From Syncephalis fuscata (taxonomy: Eukaryota; Zoopagomycota; Zoopagomycetes; Zoopagales; Piptocephalidaceae), in assembly GCA_025786725.1 (NCBI GenBank), contig JAHLTZ010000025.1, positions 186,001-250,000 of the forward strand: a DNA stretch of 64,000 nt. Reading direction: 5' to 3'. Below, in pieces: positions 12,111 through 23,619 of the stretch. Made by a program: the position numbers and the translations under genes. A model generated the notes under the pieces. That model was not told where the DNA came from and ran no database searches. It saw nothing but the letters and a program-made list of their open reading frames with translations. Numbering within the stretch: the first letter of the stretch is position 1; each line of letters begins with the position of its first letter.

Positions 12111-14715
12111 ACCGAATTTAATGATAATGATAGTAGTAGCAATTGATTGGATCTTTCTACAGCGTTTGAAATTTCCTCTTGATATCAGGTGTTGTAATTT
12201 ATTGCGCACGGGCTGTGAGCAGGTTGGTTTGTTGTTAGTTATTTTTGTAGTCGTGATAACTAGTAATAAATATATAGTTTAGACCTTTAATATGCTTATG
12301 CAGCTCTTATTTTCATACCATTGGCGCTAATCGTCGGCATACTAACCGAGTAAAAAGAATTCAAAATTTAATGTGCGTAATAATTTCTCATGAATAGTTG
12401 CACAACAGCTATAATTGAAAGATAAATCAATTAGACTAATCAAAAAATAAAAGCGCTGTTTTTTTATTGCTGTGCATCATCATAAGGACTAGTGTGAATT
12501 AATAACATTGCAGTTTTTGTCTGTATATCTAGCAAAACCCACCCACATGCATATAAATTACCACGTAAGTATCCGTACTTATTTTCATTGCAGTTAGTAC
12601 GCATGGTCTTGCATGCATATGCTATTATGGAAACTACAAGTACACACAGTCCTAAATGTTTATAGAAAAACAGATTTAATAGTAAATTATTTATTTTGCA
12701 TATTATACTACTTAATAATTGTACAAGTCATTGCTTATTAGTTGCAATAACCAACTATACTTTGCGTTAATACTAGTCGCATGGGTGCTGAGGACAAAAT
12801 ACCGAAGTAACTGGAACGAACTTGTTGATATGCACGCACTTGTGCATGCGCATGACACTATTGCGCTGATGGATCCAAATCTAGTGCCATGGGGATTGCG
12901 CTGTCTACCCTCTTCGTCGGTAATAAACAGCATTATCATAAATAGAAACAGGGAGTGTTACTGGTTTATTGTTTCAGTTGTACTGCATATTTTATCACTA
13001 CATTAAACGAGAAAACTGCATCAGCAACAATACCAACACCAGTAATAGCAATGGCTGCAATAACAATAATAAAAATTAAAAAAAAGAACTCTGCGTCCAA
13101 GGTGTTATTTATAGATCCATTTGGTTCAATTAGCAACACTACTAATGCAAATACAATAACATCAATTTTAGCAATAGCAATAATAATAGTAGAGATGGCA
13201 GCAATAGTGCAATAAAGACATAGTCCTGATGCTACGCTTGTTTTTTTATTCAAATTCAACAAAAACATCCATTTCTTACTTTCTAATAAGTATATATGTA
13301 TTTAATAGTTGATTATTTATTGCTTATTGTTTTATTGTTTTGTTTGTATCAATTACCCGCACAGTATCTAAAGCTGTTACGGTACATACTGATAAACATA
13401 TTCTATAATAGTAAATAGCTTTGGTGTCAAATGACCTTTATTATTAATGCATTATCGCTTCACTTGCTGTTCTATCATATACGGACATGTTGGATAGATT
13501 GACTTTTATTATCTACACTCCATTTATTAATGAATTAAACTCATCTGTTTATAAATATTGACTGTCAGGCTCCATATCTACAATCTACGTCATCACATTT
13601 CCTTTCTCTTTCTTCACCTTGATAGTATATATCCATTGCATATACTCATCACTTCACAAATACTTTATTGTACACTATAAATGTATTAGTCAAATGTGTA
13701 AACACGCTAGCAATATCCGTAACTATTACTTTAATGTATTATCAATTTTGTTAACTAGTGGTGAGTACAAATTGATAACTGTTGTTATAAGTTATTTTTT
13801 CATATTATTGGTTTAGCTTTAAGTTATAATCCAAAACTTCTTTTCTTTATACTTATTTTAAATACATCTAAATCTAAGTAAATAGCTAAAAGAAAGTATG
13901 TAATATTAGTAATAAAAATATAATATTTTATTTATATGTTGAAGTAGACCAAGTTAAAATATACAAAGAATAAAGCATAAAATAACACGGAGAAAACGAC
14001 TAGACAAAATAATTAACATTGCTAATAATGGCGAATTTATATTTTATGCAATTAAACAATTGAAATAAACTAAATAGGCCTATGTTTATAACAAATACAG
14101 CTGACGATAAAAATGATCTTATTAATAGTGTGCAAGCAATAAGCGGTATGATGATATCCAATATAATAAAATATGTAGCAATAAAGACATGAGCAGTGGT
14201 GTTGAAATTATATTGTATATAACTCAATGAATGAAAAGTTAAAAGCTATAACGAGTAAAACTAACCATCGCAATAGTTTTTGACATAATGTTATTAGTTT
14301 ATGATATGAGCAAAAGTGGAACAGCATTATCATGGTATATGAATGTGGAGAAGATAAAAATAAATAGTAGAAGTATCTGAATAGGAATGAGGGTAGAAAA
14401 GCCATGCCATCTTGTCAGGTCAGATAGCACAAACATAAACATTACAATATCTTTTATAATGGTAATAATACTCATGATGGATATCCAGTGGGTTCCAGAA
14501 TTGAATCTGACTATCGTTTCAAGTCAAACAAACGATATGTTACATTTAATTGCTATCTTTTATTTACTTTCAAGCGTTTTATTGTTTAATCTATATTATA
14601 ACACCAAAATTAGTAACTTTGACGACAAATAGAAGTTAAAAAAACAATATGATCTTAGATGGTGTTTTATAGCTTTATTTAGTCCAATTATTCAAATAGT
14701 TGTTCAAAAAGCAAT
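12111..14715. other. AT-rich spacer, no gene seen
   Basis: Low-complexity AT-rich DNA with short random frames only. It lies between the bHLH upstream region and the 3' end of RAD7. No repeat family shared with the rest of the window was noticed. Confidence 0.55.
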
Positions 14716-16707
14716 CTATAACGTATCGCACTCTCGCCCAATAAGCCGGGCGTTTTTATGTGGTGGCATAACGTACTCAGTAATGCGATTACAGCCCCAA
14801 ATCTTTAACACTAAAAGATTTGGACATTTTGCGTACAGCATTTCCAAGTGCGTGTCATCGATTGCACGACACCATGACAAATCCAGCCAACTAAGATTTG
14901 GGCAGTTGCCTGAGAGTGCTTCTAATACAGCATCGTCAGTCTGGTGTATACCATTAAGATTTAATTTGCACAGTTGTTCGCCGCTGTACTGTAGCACCGG
15001 CACAAGGCTTTTGGACGTTAATTCTAAACAGCGGGCTACATTAAACGATACAAGACCATGTTTCGATCCCTTAGATACCGGCATTGTAGTTAGCCAATGC
15101 TTGAACAATGCATCAACTCCATCGTCGGTTAAATTTGTACAATCAGCAAGCGATAGTTCACGTAATTTGTGACAATTGTATGCAATGCCGTCGGTTAGCA
15201 TTTTGTCTGTCAGCTGGATACCATTAGATAAATCAAGTTTATGCAGCTTCGGGCCCAATGCGCGTAAAACTGCAATAATAGTATCATCGGATACTTGACT
15301 TGTCGTGCCAGAAAGGTTTAATGTAGTCAGTGTGCCACGAGCTGATGCATCTGCTAGCCTCAGAATGTCAGCGTCACCAAGAGCATCACATCCACGAAGC
15401 TCAAGCTCTTCCAACTGACTGCATTTTTCAACCAAAGCAGTAATTGCTCTAGTCGACAGTCGTGCTGAGTGACCGACCGAAAATAAACGTAGTCGTCCAG
15501 ATACTGCTGTTACTAGTTTTTCAAACGCTGCGTCCGTCACTAGAAATGGACCGTGCAATGTAATTGAATGTAGATTTGTTAAATGGTCAGCGTAAAACTC
15601 TGTCGTTTCGGGCGATAAACGTCCGCAGTAGCGGAGTAACAATGTATGGATACTAGGACAAAAATGTGCTACATTCTTCAGATCATCCTCGTCCAATTCT
15701 ATCGTATTAATTTAGCAATTATTAAATTGTTTCCAATGAGTAAAATACTTACTGGTGCAGTCGTAAAGCCGAATGGCCGAGTTTGAAGGATTTAAAAACA
15801 TTTTTAAAGCAGCTGGTGAAAGTTGACGATGTTTACAAATGATTTGACAGATTTTATCCATAGTCTTTTCGTTTAGACTGCCCAACGAGCTTAAATTGGT
15901 AATGTTTTCGCCGATAATCTACTCATTAGAAAGTCAGTCCAGCAAGTCTTTTATGAGTGCTATACATAATAAATCAGCTCACCTTGATACACGCGTTTCT
16001 TAATGACACGACAGGGTCGTCTTCAGGCAGCCACCAAGTAGAATTATTGCCTTTACCACCACGACGTCGTCCACGCGTATCCAACTCAAGTTCCGGCACT
16101 TTACCAGCTTTAGCCGAGCAGTCAAGGCACAGTCGTCCGCCATTTGGTAATGACCGAGAAGCGTCGGTAACCGTGAATCGACGGCGGCATTGTTTGCAGA
16201 ACACTAAGTCGGATTGACCGGCGCTGCGGTGCCGCTTGTTGCTACTTGCATCTAATTGAAATTCGTCCTCGCTGTCCGAGTAACCTTGTTGCTTTCTGCG
16301 TAGAGCAGCACGTCTTTGCCGCATAGCTTGACCAATGTCGGCAATTGGGATTGTAGTTGATGCAGTCATCGGTGCATCTTCTACTTTGACGTCTTGCTGT
16401 CGCTGACGACGACTATTGCGCGTTTTAACCATTGGTTCTGGCGAACTTTCCTCTTTAACTTTTACGGCTTTGGATACTTTCTTTTTGTCCTCTTTGCTGC
16501 TATCGTTGTCGGAATTGCTGGACTCATATTCGAGTGGACGAGGCTTTGCAGCTTTTGGACTTAACATACTCATGTTACGCGGCTTAATACCTCGTTCCTG
16601 TAGACGTTAATACATTGTCAATGAAGTTACAGTAAACAGCGCTGTATAATACTTGCGCGAAGAAAATCGCTTAACGCGGACGTAGGTCCCTTTACGCGAT
16701 TGCTCAT
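14716..16707 (-). CDS. RAD7: DNA repair protein Rad7, leucine-rich repeat subunit of global-genome NER
   Basis: Rad7 works with the Rad16 ATPase, and with Elongin C and a cullin, to recognise damage in non-transcribed chromatin. Exon 1 gives MSNRVKGPTSALSDFLR, the conserved Rad7 opening, and joins to ERGIKPRN. The second exon is Ser/Lys-rich and then carries a four-cysteine zinc-finger-like element (FCKQCRRRF ... LCLDC) and WWLPEDDP. A further exon gives IIGENITNLSSLGSLNEK and HRQLSPAALKMFLNPS. The large last exon (14716-15696) is about 326 residues of leucine-rich repeats with F-box-type LRR units such as LEELELRGCDALGDADI and LSWLDLSWCRAIDD. The N-terminal start is set by the family motif at 16707. 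The first intron appears to be GC-AG. All parts are intact. Confidence 0.92.
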
Positions 16708-17080
16708 TTTGCTTGCTTGTCAGAAAAGTAAAAAAACAAAGCGTGTGTATGTGCAAAAATAACGGCTAAGTAAAATTTAAGACCCATACTGTTCCATTTT
16801 AACTTGTCTTTTTGCACACAATTTAATCTAATTACCAAAAAAGAAATAAATAAATGGGAAATTAGAAAAATACACCGTTTTTAAAATTTTACCATAATAC
16901 ATTCCCCTTTTTAAATTTCTTTATTAATAAAATCATTTTTGTTTGCCCCACACCTCGTTTTTTGTAATGACGTTTACCACAGATTAGATACTCTTTAATG
17001 GTATGTTTTCTTTTTTTATAGCTGTTTCAATACTATTAGTACTAATTTTTATATAACATATTTTGTATTGTATTTTTTGA
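16708..17080. other. Upstream region of RAD7, running into the Fanzor-relic repeat
   Basis: AT-rich spacer. A word of about 18 bp (AAAAATACACCGTTTTTA) at about 16866 recurs at about 33445 just before the second repeat copy, so the duplicated segment may begin here and carry an internal deletion in one copy. Confidence 0.5.
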
Positions 17081-17798
17081 GTTGCATTTGCCACAGCCAT
17101 ATCTTTAAAAGTCTTTTAACAAATAAAATACGATTGGCATATTGTTAATATAGCTACAATTGATTGAATTACGTAAATAAGCAAAGTTTTAAATTAAAAT
17201 TCATTGCATTTATTGTAATTAGCTTTTTTCCCGTCAGGCAATTTTTCCCATCAGGGATTTTTAGCTTTGCAACTTTTATTATTCAATAATATCATAAATA
17301 CACAATACTATTATTCAAATAATAATAAAAAGGCCTTTTATAATCCAATTATTTAGTTTATTATCAGAATTTATACATTTACGACTTCTATTATAAATAT
17401 ACTAATTTGAGCTATTGTTATAAGTTAAAAGCATTTAATAATAGTAACTTTATTAAAGTGATATTAAAACATTTGATTAAGCTGCTACTTCTATTTTTTC
17501 CCTCGTTTAGTTGCTTGGTCAATATTACATCATTTTATTACTGTTTTTGTAACAATGTCATTATTTTTTTATCGAATCAAAAGCAGACCAAGTTTTGTAA
17601 TAAAAAGTATTAGCATCTATTAAGCTATTACAATTGTTAGTGTATATTAAATAATCAAATATGTAACTAATAATTTTATTTGTACATTTTTGGTTTTACA
17701 GATAAAAATGTAGCAACATAATTTTTAATAAATTTATTGATAAATTTAATAGGTCATTACCAGAATCATATGGACAATCATTAAAATGCTTAATACTG

Positions 17799-17924
17799 TC
17801 ATCTTGTTGAATCACTATTTTTACTCTTGAGATTGCAACCATTAACAAGCTTAAAATTGTCAACAGCGGCCCTCAATTCTTCAATACTGCTAAATATAGC
17901 TTCTTTAAATAGTTTGGTAGACAT
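17799..17924 (-). pseudogene. Short minus-strand frame inside the repeat, possible remnant of a second transposon gene
   Basis: An ATG-initiated frame of 41 codons starts MSTKLFKEAIFSSIEEL and ends at TGA. One frame over, sequence resembling coding continues (QQDDSIKHFNDCPYDSG) for about 25 codons. It is conserved in copy 2 at 34204-34329. The family was not recognised. It is divergent from the Fanzor frame, as accessory genes often are in such elements, but this is only suggestive. Confidence 0.3.
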
Positions 17925-18055
17925 TTGGTAGATTTTTCAAAACAATGTATTTCAATAAACAAAATTTAAAAATTAAAAACAAGAAATTTATTATGATAAA
18001 ATTTCAAAACAGTGTATTTTCTAATTTCCCCATAAATCAGTTATTACTTAGCACT

Positions 18056-18361
18056 ATGATGCTTCTAGCGCCGTTCACTATGTCTTCTGCTTCCGAAAGG
18101 AAATAAATGAACTTTTTTGCCGCTTATAAATTCTTCTACACCTTACAGAAACCAATCGTTGCCTTTGATGATGATAATTTTGGTGTGTCTATGAAAGAAA
18201 AACTATCTGCCCCTACACGAAGAATCACCGAAGCTATCAAGTAAATGGCCAATAGCTCTGGTGGTTCTATTGAGTTTATTTATGTTCATAAATACTTAAC
18301 ACGCCAAGTTTGCAATAAGTGTGAATTTAGAACATCGGAAAATATGACAGCTATTGAATCA
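18056..18361 (+). pseudogene. Fanzor-like nuclease C-terminal fragment, copy 1, truncated
   Basis: Frames read KPIVAFDDDNFGVSMKEKL, then APTRRITEAIK, an in-frame TAA, and SGGSIEFIYVHKYLTRQVCNKC. Known Fanzor/TnpB proteins have the same order: a strand with a G/D-rich turn, a PTRRI-type helix, a YLTSQVCNKC-type zinc ribbon start, and then the RuvC-III aspartate. Copy 1 keeps the first CxxC but is cut off before the second CxxC and RuvC-III. It has several stops, so it cannot encode an active nuclease. Family assignment rests on motif order recalled from Fanzor and TnpB proteins. Confidence 0.65.
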
Positions 18362-18529
18362 ATATGAAATTGTGTTAAATAATTACTGCTAAAAAAAATA
18401 AATATATAATGCATTAAAATAAATTGAGTACGCAATCTAAATTGGTTTAAAGTTTCAAACAAATATATTGTAGCGCATGCGATTAATGTATACAAGCTAT
18501 CGTAAAAGTAAAAATCTACACATTTTACT

Positions 18530-18798
18530 TTAAAAAATGTAAATTTTCGTCATTTATTGCCAAAATAAAATTTTTCTTCCAAATTCGACATATATCTCGT
18601 GCCTATTCGTGTAAGACTTAAGGGGCAACAGCAGCATGGCTTGTTTCAAAATGAAATGTAGAAAAGCCAAAGAATAAAGCGAAAATGATCTATAAATACA
18701 CTGCATGTTTAACAATTTTGTAGGCTTTTACGATAATACGCTATTTTTTGCATTTACAATTTTACGCGTGGTTTTTTAAATAACAAACTATAGATACA
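18530..18798 (+). promoter_or_regulatory. Conserved promoter of secreted pseudokinase copy A
   Basis: Blocks shared with copies B and C: a GGGCAACAGCAGCATGGCTT block at 18622, about 178 bp before the start; a TATA-like ATCTATAAATACAC block near 18690; and a T-rich stretch with ACGCGTGG followed by AATAACAAACTATA just before the ATG. The same order and near-identical spacing occur upstream of the two paralogues. Confidence 0.6.
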
Positions 18799-20276
18799 AT
18801 GAAAATCATAAAGCAGCATCAACTTACAATATTAAGAAGTGCCTTGGCATTACTATTAACTGTTCAGTCTACATCTGCTATACCGCGTGATGCCGGTTTA
18901 GCCAAAGGTAATTTGTTATATTAGCTGCTTCATGAGTCCATACTAATAATAGCGACACAGAAATATTTGCGGTTGATCCACCGCAACTACCTTTGAGTAT
19001 TGTTATACCTGATGGGTTTAATCAAAGAAACGAGGTATCATGGAGCCAACAACTGAACAGCAAAAAAGTGAGCGTTTTATGCCAAGTGCAATATAATGTT
19101 AATAGCCAATTTCAATTTTCCAGGTATTTATTAAATATTGCTACTATTACAATCATTTAATTAATTACAAAAGCTTAGAATCTTAAACACAGCCAAAGAT
19201 CATTACGAAATGGACATGGAGATCAATATGTTTTACGTCCACAAAGCTCGTTTAATTTCCAAGGCAAATGTTGCCTTATTAAACCTCAATTATCTGATCT
19301 AACGCTAAGCTCGTATATGGGATCTCTGTCGCCTCTTGATAGGGCCAAATTAATTATACCGTTTTTACTAAACTAATACGAGGTAAGACTAGCTGCCATG
19401 CCAAAAACATACACAAGATTACTTAGCACATTTTAACTAGGTATTAATTATATACACAAAGTTGGATGGACCAATATCGACATAAGTGCTTTTGGTAAGG
19501 AATATTATGTTAACATTTAAATATTGCTAAATGAATATTGTAGATGTTGTTGTCAGATCGGATTCTGGGATAAATCCTATTATTAATGTTATGAAGACTA
19601 AGCATCCAAGACGCATTGAAGTTAGAAATGGCATTGTAGTACCGATTGATCCACCTCAAACGAAACTAATATATTTTACGGAATGGATTGAAAATACTCA
19701 AATCGATCCACGTAAAGTTGATTTATGGAAGTTGGTGAGCTTCTTTATGATACTCAATATAGTTTTTATCCTGAGAGATCTGAAAAAACCATTGAACAAA
19801 TCGTTGAAGAGACTTTCTCCAAGATGCCAAACGTACGACCAAATCTTAGTAATACAAAAGAACAATTTAAAAAACTCATGCCTCAGTTCAATGAGCTTAT
19901 TGGAAGAAGCTATAGGTCTGGTTTACCAATAGCGAATAACGATAAAGCTATTTTACTAAATACAAATGGTGGCATTCCCCTAAACAATGTTGATATATTG
20001 TTGTCACCACTCAAGCAGGCTTGGTTAACGGCAGAAATGATGGACTTGCTAAAGGTTGCGCAGGAAAGCATTTTTGGCATTAGCAATTTAGAAACTTGCT
20101 CATTGTTTGTGCTTAATGGATTGTTTCGATTGGGAATATATTGTAAGTCCACCAGCAAGTATACAGAGCATCCAAATGTGTATGCACCCATATTCGATAT
20201 GATAAACAGATTGTTAACAATCGACCCCAAAAAAACGATTGACGCTGGAACAATACTCAAAATAAATTGGCAGTAA
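18799..20276 (+). pseudogene. Secreted kinase-fold protein, copy A; frame-broken
   Basis: Exon structure matches copies B and C. Exon 1 encodes a signal peptide ending SAIPRDAG. Exon 2 has VDPPQLPLSIVIPDGF and NEVSWSQQLNSKKVSVLCQV. Later exons give LSPLDRAKLIIP, GINYIHKVGWTNIDISAF, DPPQTKLIYFTEWIENT, KVDLWK and the C-lobe. The catalytic loop position reads NIDISAFD instead of HRDxKxxN, and the DFG position reads NVM. The subdomain XI arginine region is changed (DPKKTIDAGTIL). Frame breaks are seen at the exon 2/3 join (about 19140-19180), at a T-run at 19362-19366 (one T fewer than copy B), and at 19729 (one A fewer). Either it is a pseudogene or these are homopolymer errors. Part of exons 3-4 and the intron between them is almost identical to copy B, suggesting gene conversion. 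Confidence 0.7.
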
Positions 20277-20883
20277 TTCATGCGTCAATTGTTTACATGC
20301 ATCTTTTCAGCAATCTCAACATAAAACATAACATTATACACTATTGGTTTTAGTAACAAATATTGACATTTGCATTTAACTGTTCGTCATATTAGTATAC
20401 TATACCAAAGGTATTTATGATGGCACAATTAGTGCTAAAATGTTTGCTAGTATCAATAGCTGCTTTTTAGTACAAATAATAAACAAAGTGTAATAATATC
20501 AAATTAAATGGACAATTTACAGTGGTTTCATTTTCTTTAACACCACATTGCAGCGCAACACCGCTAATGCATATTCACTATAGTAAAGCTAGAATTGTAC
20601 ACGTTTTACTTCAAAGTATTTAACACCCAGTCGTCTGCTGCTTAAAATAAAAGAATTTATCCAAATTTAGCATATCTCGCTCGTGGATATTCGGATAAAG
20701 TTTATTAGGCAATAGCAGCATGGCTTATTTGGAATAGAAATACAAAGGGCGAAAACGAAAAATGATGTATAAGTACACAGTTTGTTCTATATTCTTTAAT
20801 ATTTTTTTACGATAAATAGGCCATTTCTTGCACTTACTCTTTTTACACACGGACTTTTTAAAAAATAACGAATTATATATATA
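20277..20883 (+). promoter_or_regulatory. Spacer between copies A and B with the conserved promoter of copy B
   Basis: The last 290 bp or so align with the upstream regions of copies A and C: the AGGCAATAGCAGCATGGCTT block at 20706, a TGTATAAGTACACA TATA-like block near 20765, and TTGCACTTACTCTTTTTACA followed by AATAACGAATTATA before the ATG. The first 300 bp hold nothing recognisable. Confidence 0.6.
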
Positions 20884-22343
20884 ATGATAAGCAGTGTTTT
20901 AGTATTGATGCTTATTGTTCAGCTTGTATCTGCTATACCGCGTGAAGCTAATTTACCTTTGGGTAAGTTATTATGCTATATAATTATTCATTTACATTAA
21001 TAACAATAATGCATAGATGTATTTGATCCTGATCCACCGCAACCATACTTTGGTTTTGATATACCTGCTGGATTTGATCGGAATGACGAGATATCATGGG
21101 ATCAGCAATTAAATGACAGAGATGTGAAGGTTCTATGCCGTGTACGAAATAATCTTACTAATCAATTCCGGTTTTTACAGGTGTTTATTAAACACTATTA
21201 ATATTACAAACAGTTAACCAATCACAACATCATAGGATCTTAAGCGCAAGCAAACATCATTGCAAGATGATTCTGGGCGCCATTATGTTACACACCCACA
21301 AAGATCGTTTACTTTTCGAGGCAAGCTATGTTTTGCTATACCTCAATCGCCTAATGAAAATTTAAGTGATTTGTATGCAAGCCATATATCGCCTCTTGAT
21401 AGGGCCAAATTAATTATACCGTTTTTTACTAAACTAATACGAGGTAAGACTAGCTGCCATGCCAAAAACATACACAAGATTACTTAGCACATTTTAACTA
21501 GGTATTAATTATATACACAAGGTTGGATGGACCAATATCGACATAAACGCTTTTGGTAAGCAAACACTGCGCTGAATCTAGATATTGCTAACTAGACATG
21601 CAGATCTTGGAGTTGAACCAAATCTTGATAAATATCCTATTTTTAATGTTATGGAAATTGAACAACTAAGACGTATTAAAATTAAAAATGAAATTATAAT
21701 GCCAATTGATCCACCTCAGCTAGGATTAATATATCTTCCTGAGTGGATTGAAAATACCAAGATTGATCCACGTAAGGTCGATTTATGGAAAGTTGGCGAA
21801 CTTCTCTACAATATTCAATATAGTTTTTATCCTGAACAGACAGAAAAGCCATTTAAAGAACTTATGAATGAAATTGTTTCCAAGATGCCTGACGTACAAC
21901 CAAACCTTAAGAATACACAAGAACAATTCAAAAAATTTATGCCTCACTTCAAGAAGCTTATTAAAGAAGGTTACAGATCTGGTTTACCAACAGCGAATAG
22001 CGATCGAGCTATTTTATTAAATACAAACAGCGGTCTTTCAACAACCAGTATTGATACATCATCGTTTCCACTTAAACAGACTCGTTTAACAGTAGAAATA
22101 TTGGACTTGCTAGTCATTGCGCAGGACAGTATTTTTGGCTTTGGTCATCTTCAAAATTTCTTACAGTTTTTACTTAATGGATTTTTCCGATTGGGAATAT
22201 ACTGTAAGACAAGTTATTCGCATACTACACACCCAAATTTATATAATCGCATATTCGAGATGTTAAATACATTGCTGGAAATCAATCCCAAGAAACGATT
22301 AACGCCGGAACAATATTTGAGGAAAATTGACAGCAATAAATAG
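20884..22343 (+). CDS. Secreted pseudokinase-like protein, copy B, intact, five exons
   Basis: The protein is about 400 residues. An N-terminal signal peptide ends LVSAIPREA. The N-lobe-like part includes DPPQPYFGFDIPAGFDRNDE, VKVLCRVRNN and FTFRGKLCFAIPQS. Kinase-fold landmarks follow in the right order: LDRAKLIIPFFTKLIRGINYIH (helix E), GWTNIDINAFD at the catalytic loop, FNVM at the DFG position, YLPEWI at the APE position, KVDLWKVGELLY (subdomain IX) and NPKKRLTPEQYL (subdomain XI). The HRD histidine and arginine, the catalytic-loop lysine and asparagine, and the DFG motif are altered, so ATP-dependent catalysis is unlikely. It is probably secreted. The closest relatives are copies A and C. 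I do not recognise a named family. Introns are short GT-AG, and the last acceptor was chosen to keep the family frame. Confidence 0.75.
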
Positions 22344-22849
22344 TGCAATAATCAATGCTAAAATGATTGAATGATAGCAGAAACAGACAAACGAATACAT
22401 CACAACACTTGCATAATAATAGCTGTCTACCAACTGCATTAGCATTATATGAACGATGCTGCCGTTATTGCGACTCAACATGTTCCAATTAATAGAGTGT
22501 TTGGCACTTATATTTTTGTTGCTATACCCTTTCGCTCAATAAAACATACACAGAAACACACACGCACACGCACACACACGTATATATATTTTATTTATTG
22601 TAATATTGATAATTTTTTTTTGTCCATTATATAATTTGTTGGTATTATTTGATGTTTGGCTGTGAGTGAGCATAGCAACTTGTAAATATGCTTAGCTTTC
22701 CTAATAATAATCCATTTTGTTTAGCACTTACAAAATGAACTGCATGATGATTAGATAATAGCAATGGCTAATTACCAAATTATCAATTAATGATATTGCT
22801 GCGGGATAATATTAAATATTTTAACATTCATTAACGTTTATTATGCTGA
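22344..22849. other. 3' flank of copy B; CA repeat and AT-rich spacer
   Basis: Contains a CA/CG-rich dinucleotide tract near 22553-22580. No gene seen. It lies between the copy B stop and the segment that also flanks copy C. Confidence 0.5.
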
Positions 22850-23095
22850 TTAAATAACAGATAATAGTAATGTATTAGCCAGTTTAAATGGCCGAATGGA
22901 TAGTTTTTAGTGTTAATGCAACAATGGATGTAATATGCTTAAAAATCTACTGACATAACCAGTTGACTAAAATCATCTGCTGAGTATGGCAGCTTTATTT
23001 GATCAAAGCAAATGCATGATGGTTAGTGTGCTGTTGCAGCGTGCCTCAATCCAATAGATTGAATGACACTTCAATTGCATTTAGAGTAAAGGCAT
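22850..23095. repeat. Inverted duplicate of the copy C 3' flank (partner 43622-43870)
   Basis: By eye, this segment read in reverse complement matches 43622-43870 over most of its length, including TGCTTAAAAATCTACTGACA, GCATGATGGTTAGTGTGCTG and CAATCCAATAGATTGAAT. Identity is visibly high with small indels. The duplication links copies B and C as products of one segmental event in inverted orientation. Confidence 0.75.
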
Positions 23096-23619
23096 CAAAG
23101 TCTATCTAAATCAGAGAATCATTCATGCTAACATCAGTAGCCAATAGACTACAGATTATAGCTGGCATATCTGTAAAATGAACAGCGATTTAGATACAAC
23201 GCCATCTTTCTTATGTATACCACCATGCTATAAGATGTGCCATTTACACAGTGATATTATTATTTGCAGTATGATACTGTAACGCGTAATTGAATGATAT
23301 AACATACCAGCAAAACTATATCATTTAATTCTATGATACTTTTCAAGTTTACTGTATATTATTTCATTAATAGGCTGATACTTACGAGTTGTATGCCACA
23401 AACAGTTACCACTTAGCAGATAGTGCTTCAGGCTGTTTTTCTCGCATGAATATCATTGACCGTAACGAGTTGATCTGCATTCAAATCTAGCATATTGTTG
23501 TTGATGCTATATCTTGCAGCAAACAGCCTAATTGCTATGGAATGTTTATACAAATATTTTGTTTAGAATAAAAATCCTCCTAATGGAGGCAGAAAAATTG
23601 AAATAATCCTTTTAAAGTA
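23096..23619. other. AT-rich spacer, nothing recognised
   Basis: No open frame of note, no repeat shared elsewhere and no RNA motif recognised in this stretch. Confidence 0.5.

Larger units (their letters stand above)
17081..18361 (+). mobile_element. Dispersed repeat, copy 1: decayed Fanzor (eukaryotic TnpB-like) transposon
   Basis: This 1.28-kb segment is nearly identical to 33487-34765. By eye there are two one-base length differences and fewer than ten substitutions, so identity is about 99%. The right-hand part contains the Fanzor-like C-terminal reading frame listed separately. The left part is AT-rich with no intact gene, apart from a short minus-strand frame at 17799-17924. Copy 1 stops abruptly at 18361, about 180 bp short of the end of the Fanzor frame in copy 2. 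No clear terminal inverted repeats or target-site duplications were found by eye. Confidence 0.75.
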
